Shown here in pieces: positions 6,836-10,156 of a DNA stretch of 10,156 nucleotides. Under the pieces are notes generated by a model that did no database searches, was not told where the DNA came from, and worked only from the letters and a program-made list of their open reading frames with translations. A program made the position numbers and the translations under genes. Source of the stretch: Actinomycetes bacterium (GTDB lineage Bacteria; Actinomycetota; Actinomycetes; Actinomycetales; Cellulomonadaceae); NCBI GenBank assembly GCA_023389545.1, contig JAEWEI010000223.1, positions 1-10,156 on the forward strand. Reading direction: 5' to 3'. Each line of letters begins with the position of its first letter. Within the stretch, counting starts at the first letter, position 1.

Positions 6836-7846
6836 TCAGCGGGTGCGCGCGGTGAGGGTGTTCAGCAGGGCGGCGCCGGTGGAGGCATCGTCGACGGTGA
6901 CCACGTAGACCCGGCCGCCGGTGCGGGTCACCTGCAGCGCCGTGCCCTGGCGCACCACGATGCCCACCCTTCCGCTCGCGCCGACGCGGTAGCCCCACCC
7001 GCCGAAGTCCCGCAGCGGCGACACCGTCACATCCTCGGCGTGCAGCACCTCGTCCGCCGGGACAGTCATCCGGGGGAAGCCGAGCGGCGAGCGCACGCGC
7101 AGTCCGCGGCTGTCCACCGTCACGGTGAACTGCACATGCGCCAGCAGGACGACCAGCACCACGGCCAGCGGGACGGCCGCGACCGGGCTGTCCGCGATCC
7201 GCGCCGTGAGGGCCGAGGCGCCCACAAGCACCGCGGCGACGGCGACCATCGAGCGTCCGGTGACCCGCCGCACCCAGGTCGCGCGCTCCTGGGGCGCCAG
7301 CGGCACACGTGCAGCGGCCGTGGGCACCGGGGCAGTCGTGGGCTGCGGCCGGTCGCCCGGCACGAGCAGGGCGGCCAGTGCGCCGCCGATCCCGCCGACG
7401 ACGAGGCAGAGGATGACGACCCTGTCGATGTCACCCGTCTGCGCGGCGTCGGCGAGGCCGCGCTGCGCGTCGAGAGTCCCCAGCACCGAGATCGCGACGA
7501 AGAGCGCTCCGCCGACGGCGGTGCCGACCCCTGTGCGGCGTGCCGTGGCCGCGCGCCCGAGCACAGCGGCGATGAACCATCCGAGCACTGCCAGGGACGC
7601 GCCGATCCCCACGCCCGTCCAGACGAAGGACTCCAGGGAGCTGAAGCCGTCGGGTCCGTCGCCGCCGAAGTGGGAGGCCACCGGATCGGGCAGCTCAGGC
7701 GCCCAGGACATGGCGATGATGACGGTGGCCGTGAGCACGAGCGCGGGGACCAGCAGCGCGATGGCGGAGGTCAGCGCCTTGTGCGGCACGGGCGGCTGCT
7801 CGTCCGCCGCAGGGCTCGGGGTGCTGGGGGCGTGGGGGGCGCTCAT
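6836..7846 (-). CDS. DUF1648-domain integral membrane protein
   Basis: A 336-aa membrane protein of unknown function. A Pro-rich cytoplasmic start (1-22) is followed by hydrophobic segments near 27-48, 73-95, 106-124, 142-162, 200-214 and 221-238. Between the first two lies PELPDPVASHFGGDGPDGF (50-68), the DUF1648 signature of Pro, His-Phe and a Gly/Asp turn. The soluble C-terminal part (about 239-336) is beta-rich with FTVTVDSRGLRVRSPLG and resembles the PH-like tails seen in related proteins. The start codon ATG overlaps the stop of the GntR regulator as ATGA, with GAGAGG seven bases upstream. GntR/YtrA regulators coupled to such membrane proteins are common in actinomycetes and Firmicutes and often respond to cell-envelope stress, so an envelope role is inferred, not shown. 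Confidence 0.82.
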   Translation of the reverse strand: MSAPHAPSTPSPAADEQPPVPHKALTSAIALLVPALVLTATVIIAMSWAPELPDPVASHFGGDGPDGFSSLESFVWTGVGIGASLAVLGWFIAAVLGRAATARRTGVGTAVGGALFVAISVLGTLDAQRGLADAAQTGDIDRVVILCLVVGGIGGALAALLVPGDRPQPTTAPVPTAAARVPLAPQERATWVRRVTGRSMVAVAAVLVGASALTARIADSPVAAVPLAVVLVVLLAHVQFTVTVDSRGLRVRSPLGFPRMTVPADEVLHAEDVTVSPLRDFGGWGYRVGASGRVGIVVRQGTALQVTRTGGRVYVVTVDDASTGAALLNTLTARTR

Positions 7847-8196
7847 CGCAGGGCCTCTCGCAGGAGTGCTGTGGTCGTCTCGGGGGAGAGGCCGAGCTCG
7901 CGCGAGATCCTCACGACGGCCTCGATGGCCTCGTGCAGGGGCCGGTAGTCGTGCTCGGGGTGGGCGCTGACCACGGCGCCGCGGCCGCGCCGCAGTTCGA
8001 TCGCGCCCTCGTCGCGCAGGTCCTGGTAGGCGCGCAGCACAGTGTGCAGGTTGATGTCGAGCGACGCGGCGAGGTCGCGCGCGGAGGGCAGGCGCGTTCC
8101 TGGGGTGAGGTCGCCGCGCACAATGCCGGCCCGGACCTGGTCGCCGATCTGGGCGAAGAGGGGCTCCGGGGACGACGGGTCGACGCGGAAGAGCAT
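7843..8196 (-). CDS. GntR-family (YtrA-type) transcriptional regulator
   Basis: A 117-aa DNA-binding protein. The winged helix-turn-helix occupies about residues 12-77: PLFAQIGDQVRAGIVRGDL, TPGTRLPSARDLAASLDINL, then HTVLRAYQDLRDEGAIELRR and the wing RGRGAVVS. Only a short helical tail of about 40 residues follows (LHEAIEAVVRISRELGLSPE), as in the YtrA subfamily, which lacks a large ligand-binding domain and dimerises through the tail. It overlaps the DUF1648 gene by four bases, so the two are co-translated. A perfect-armed palindrome sits in its own promoter, so it probably represses itself and its partner. Codon 1 follows the -10 box so closely that the mRNA is probably leaderless. Confidence 0.88.
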   Translation of the reverse strand: MLFRVDPSSPEPLFAQIGDQVRAGIVRGDLTPGTRLPSARDLAASLDINLHTVLRAYQDLRDEGAIELRRGRGAVVSAHPEHDYRPLHEAIEAVVRISRELGLSPETTTALLREALR

Positions 8197-8202
8197 GGAT
8201 GC

Positions 8203-8232
8203 ACTCTAGTTGTTAGTGCACAACTAGAACAA
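8203..8232 (-). promoter_or_regulatory. promoter of the gntR-DUF1648 operon, probably leaderless
   Basis: On the minus strand, -35 TTGTTC (8227-8232), an 18-base spacer and -10 TAGAGT (8203-8208). Six bases (8197-8202) separate the -10 box from the ATG at 8196, so transcription would begin at the start codon. No Shine-Dalgarno sequence is visible, which agrees with a leaderless transcript. Confidence 0.6.
8205..8228. promoter_or_regulatory. operator-like palindrome for the GntR regulator
   Basis: The arms TCTAGTTGT (8205-8213) and ACAACTAGA (8220-8228) are exact reverse complements around a 6-base spacer TAGTGC. It fills the space between the -35 and -10 boxes of the gntR promoter, the ideal place for a repressor. 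It is an AT-rich island in very GC-rich DNA. Binding by the adjacent GntR protein is inferred from position and symmetry. Confidence 0.75.
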
Positions 8233-8250
8233 GCGTGCAGTGCTCGACTG

Positions 8251-8841
8251 TCAGATGTAGATCGCCGGGTCGTCGACCTCATGCGCGGAGAGCGACGGCA
8301 TCGGCCGCCTGCGCACCTGCGCCGGGACGCCGACGGCAACCGCGCCCGGGGGCACGTCGTCGAGCACCACGGCGTTCGCGCCGATCTGCGCGCCGTCGCC
8401 GATCCACACGGGGCCCAAGATCTTGGCCCCTGCGCCGACCACCACACCGTCGCCAAGCGTCGGGTGGCGCTTCCCCTTGCGCATGGCCTTGCCGCCCAGT
8501 GTCGCGCCGTGGAACAGCACCACGTCGTCGCCCACCACCGACGTCTCGCCGATCACCACGCCCATGCCGTGGTCGATGAACAGCCGATGGCCGATCTGCG
8601 CCCCCGGGTGGATCTCGATGCCGGTGGCCGCCCGCGTCGCCTGCGACAGCAGACGCGCGGGCAGCCGCAGGCCGGGCTCGCGCCACATCCGGTGGAACAC
8701 CCGGTACGCCCACACGGCGTGCACCCCGGGGTAGCCGAGCGCGACCTCGAGGTTCGAGCGCGCCGCCGGGTCACGGCGGCGCGCTGCCTCGAGGTCGTCG
8801 CGTAGCACGCGCACGAACCGGCTCAGCATGGAGAAGGGCAC
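8251..8841 (-). CDS. cysE: serine O-acetyltransferase
   Basis: A 196-aa enzyme of the short CysE class, transferring acetyl from acetyl-CoA to serine to give O-acetylserine. An N-terminal helical part (about 1-72) leads to a left-handed beta-helix of hexapeptide repeats: [11 protein letters not shown] (74-84), [14 protein letters not shown] (87-100) with catalytic His91 after Asp90, HGATLGGK (111-118), [19 protein letters not shown] (125-143) and [14 protein letters not shown]. Glu76 replaces the Asp of the enterobacterial enzyme, as in many Gram-positive versions. The chain ends DPAIYI; a C-terminal Ile is the residue that docks into the CysK active site in cysteine synthase complexes. The GTG at 8841 is one base after the cysK stop (TGA-C-GTG). 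An ATG at 8829, four codons in, is an alternative; neither has a strong ribosome-binding site, so translation is probably coupled to cysK. Confidence 0.92.
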   Translation of the reverse strand: MPFSMLSRFVRVLRDDLEAARRRDPAARSNLEVALGYPGVHAVWAYRVFHRMWREPGLRLPARLLSQATRAATGIEIHPGAQIGHRLFIDHGMGVVIGETSVVGDDVVLFHGATLGGKAMRKGKRHPTLGDGVVVGAGAKILGPVWIGDGAQIGANAVVLDDVPPGAVAVGVPAQVRRRPMPSLSAHEVDDPAIYI

Positions 8842-8842
8842 G

Positions 8843-9778
8843 TCAGTCCAGCAGGTCCGCGTAGAGGATCGACGTCAGGTAGCGCTCGCCGAACGACGGG
8901 ATGACCACCACGATCAACTTGCCCGCGTTCTCCGGGCGGCCAGCGAGCTGAATCGCGGCGTCGAGCGCGGCGCCGGACGAGATGCCGACCAGCAGCCCCT
9001 CCTCCTTCGCGGCCCGGCGCGCGACCTCGACGGCCGTCTCCGCGTTCACGTCGATGATCTCGTCGTAGACCTTCTGGTCCAGCACCTCGGGGATGAAGTT
9101 CGCCCCGATGCCCTGGATCTTGTGCGGGCCGGGGGCGCCGCCGTTCAGGATCGGCGACTCGGCCGGCTCCACGCCGACGATCTGCACGCTCGGCTTGCGC
9201 TCCTTGAGCACCTGGCCGACACCGGTGATGGTGCCGCCCGTGCCGATGCCGGCCACGACGATGTCGACCTCGCCGTCCGTGTCCGCCCAGATCTCCTCGG
9301 CCGTGGTGCGGCGGTGGATCTCCGGGTTGGCCTCGTTGGCGAACTGGCGCGCCAGCACCGAGCCCGGACGCTCCTTCGCGATCTCCTCGGCCTTGTTGAC
9401 CGCGCCCTTCATGCCTTCCGAGCCGGGCGTCAGCACCAGCTCGGCGCCGAACGCGCGCAGCAGCGCGCGGCGCTCCTTCGACATCGTCTCCGGCATTGTC
9501 AGCACCACGTCGTAGCCGCGCGCCGCGCCGACCATCGCCAGCGCGATGCCTGTGTTGCCGCTCGTGGCCTCCACGATGGTGCCGCCCGGGGGCAGCTCGC
9601 CCGACGCCTCGGCGGCGTCGACGATCGCGACGCCCAGGCGGTCCTTCACAGAGTTGGCAGGGTTGTAGAACTCGAGCTTCGCGACGACAGTCGCGCCGAG
9701 CCCCTCGGTGAGCCGGTTGATGCGCACGAGCGGGGTGTTGCCGATGAGCTTCGTCGCGTCGTCGTAGATGCGGGCCAT
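8843..9778 (-). CDS. cysK: cysteine synthase A (O-acetylserine sulfhydrylase)
   Basis: A 311-aa PLP enzyme that makes cysteine and acetate from O-acetylserine and sulfide. The PLP lysine is Lys45 in NPANSVKDR (39-47). The substrate loop is TSGNTG (72-77), the phosphate-binding loop is [10 protein letters not shown] (177-186), IQGIG (221-225) is the conserved active-site segment and Ser267 in ISSGAA caps the pyridine ring. Length and motifs are standard. The ATG has GAGGA four bases before it. It is the first long gene after the Cys-rich leader ORF at 9930-9998 and is followed at once by cysE, so enzyme and substrate supply are made together. It should be derepressed when Cys-tRNA is low if the upstream leader works as an attenuator. 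Confidence 0.95.
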   Translation of the reverse strand: MARIYDDATKLIGNTPLVRINRLTEGLGATVVAKLEFYNPANSVKDRLGVAIVDAAEASGELPPGGTIVEATSGNTGIALAMVGAARGYDVVLTMPETMSKERRALLRAFGAELVLTPGSEGMKGAVNKAEEIAKERPGSVLARQFANEANPEIHRRTTAEEIWADTDGEVDIVVAGIGTGGTITGVGQVLKERKPSVQIVGVEPAESPILNGGAPGPHKIQGIGANFIPEVLDQKVYDEIIDVNAETAVEVARRAAKEEGLLVGISSGAALDAAIQLAGRPENAGKLIVVVIPSFGERYLTSILYADLLD

Positions 9779-10035
9779 GTCGTCCTCGTCTGTACGGGAC
9801 CGCCGTGGGCGGCCAGGGGAGCGCCGGACGCGATCGCGCGCGGCGATGGTGCGAGGTGGGGCGAGCGCTGGCGCGGGGACAGATGCCCGGCGTCGGGCCT
9901 CCGCCGTCAGAGGCGGAGCGGCCAGCGCTCTATCGACAACAGATCGTCGAGGCGCTGACGGCCGAACAGGAGGAGGTGGCGTGCGTGCGCGTGCGCATCG
10001 TGCTCACCCTCTTCCAGGTTGGCGGTCGCAGATGC
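9779..10035 (-). promoter_or_regulatory. Cys-leader attenuator region of the cysK-cysE operon
   Basis: Predicted 5' leader of about 257 nt with the Cys-rich ORF at 9930-9998. Immediately after it the RNA can form a three-way junction. P1 pairs GAGCGCTGGC (9921-9930 on the minus strand) with 9863-9872, ten perfect pairs. P2 pairs 9899-9905 with 9912-9918 (seven pairs, six-base loop). P3 pairs 9885-9889 with 9894-9898 (five pairs, four-base loop). The P1 5' arm begins at the last base of the leader stop codon, so a ribosome paused on Cys20-21 would cover it. A further small hairpin (9800-9804 with 9808-9812) lies close to the cysK ribosome-binding site. Pairings are seen in sequence; the switch is inference. 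Confidence 0.55.
9930..9998 (-). CDS. Cys-rich leader peptide of the cysK-cysE operon (22 aa)
   Basis: A short ORF starting [11 protein letters not shown] and ending STICCR before TAG. It has Cys11 and the tandem Cys20-21 just before the stop. All three Cys codons are TGT, while every Cys codon in the recognised proteins of the window is TGC. The ATG has GAGGG eight bases upstream, and a good promoter lies about 35 bases before it. It has the same layout as the polycysteine ORF before the ssuBAC operon: sulfur operon downstream, Cys codons near the end, then a long stem. It probably acts as the sensor of a cysteine-responsive attenuator, and the peptide itself is likely inert. Confidence 0.78.
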   Translation of the reverse strand: MRTRTHATSSCSAVSASTICCR

Positions 10036-10040
10036 CTATG

Positions 10041-10069
10041 ACGCTATCCCGTCCCGTTGACGTGCGCAA
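10041..10069 (-). promoter_or_regulatory. candidate sigma-A promoter of the cysK-cysE operon
   Basis: On the minus strand, -35 TTGCGC (10064-10069), a 17-base spacer and -10 TAGCGT (10041-10046). The layout TTGCnC-N17-TAnnnT matches that of the ssuBAC promoter. Transcription would start near 10033-10035, about 35 bases before the leader ORF. Prediction by eye only. Confidence 0.5.
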
Positions 10070-10102
10070 AGGTCGTCCACCCACAGCGCAACGCGGCTTC
10101 GC

Positions 10103-10156
10103 TCAGCGCACGCCCACCGCGTCGAGCCACGCCTGCGCGAGCAGCCCGTGCCCGGC
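10103..10156 (-). CDS. C-terminal end of a gene, possibly an SGNH/GDSL hydrolase
   Basis: The last 17 codons before a TGA at 10103-10105, reading AGHGLLAQAWLDAVGVR. Every third codon position is G or C in this frame, which supports coding. The pattern GH-x-LLA-x-AWL near the C-terminus resembles the end of SGNH/GDSL esterases, where it follows the catalytic D-x-x-H block; that block would be beyond the edge. The fragment is too short for a firm family call. No clear terminator was found between it and the cysK promoter. Confidence 0.45.
   Translation of the reverse strand, partial: AGHGLLAQAWLDAVGVR

Noticed and set aside
6278..7948. Long plus-strand open frame of 556 codons opposite the oxidoreductase, DUF1648 and gntR genes
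   Set aside because: Low-complexity Arg/Gly/His-rich translation with no motif, spanning three well-supported genes on the other strand.
9979..9998. 20-bp alternating purine-pyrimidine run with Z-DNA potential
   Set aside because: It coincides with the first codons of the cysK leader ORF (repeating CGC and ACG codons), so coding plus high GC explains it without a structural role.
9779..10035. Known SAM or other metabolite riboswitch upstream of cysK
   Set aside because: I could not recognise the conserved core sequences of SAM-I, SAM-IV or T-box elements. The fold is better explained by the Cys leader ORF ending at its closing stem.

Overview
The window is strongly GC-rich, with third codon positions almost always G or C. 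Every gene I can support lies on the minus strand. Protein content suggests a high-GC actinomycete, perhaps Micrococcales (Cellulomonas-like); the taxon is inferred from gene style only. Clues are a putative F420-dependent luciferase-like oxidoreductase, a short CysE, a YtrA-type GntR regulator that looks leaderless, and Cys-rich leader peptides.

Read in the direction of transcription (right to left), the window starts with the last 17 codons of a gene that may be an SGNH/GDSL hydrolase (10103-10156). Next is a roughly 320-bp regulatory region with a promoter, a 22-aa leader peptide holding three Cys codons, and a potential three-way-junction RNA. It precedes cysK (8843-9778) and cysE (8251-8841), the cysteine synthesis pair. 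A second unit, gntR plus a DUF1648 membrane protein (6836-8196), has an operator-like palindrome between its -35 and -10 boxes and a probable leaderless start. A luciferase-like oxidoreductase gene follows (5726-6754). A second regulatory region (5317-5725) carries another promoter and a 27-aa leader peptide with a run of four Cys codons. It leads into a five-gene unit: a sulfonate-type ABC transporter (ATPase, lipoprotein, permease), acetyl-CoA synthetase, and O-acetylhomoserine sulfhydrylase, which is cut by the left edge.

The main story is sulfur. CysE makes O-acetylserine, and CysK turns it into cysteine and releases acetate. MetY turns O-acetylhomoserine and sulfide into homocysteine and also releases acetate. 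The transporter probably imports an organosulfur source, and the co-transcribed acetyl-CoA synthetase could return the released acetate to acetyl-CoA for the acetyltransferases.

Both sulfur operons begin with a short Cys-rich upstream ORF. Seven of its eight Cys codons in total are TGT, whereas all seven Cys codons in the recognised proteins of the window are TGC. In each leader a long inverted repeat has its 5' arm at or just before the leader stop codon, directly behind the Cys codons. This points to paired cysteine-responsive, ribosome-mediated attenuators. The leader peptides are read directly from sequence; the RNA folds and the regulatory logic are inference.
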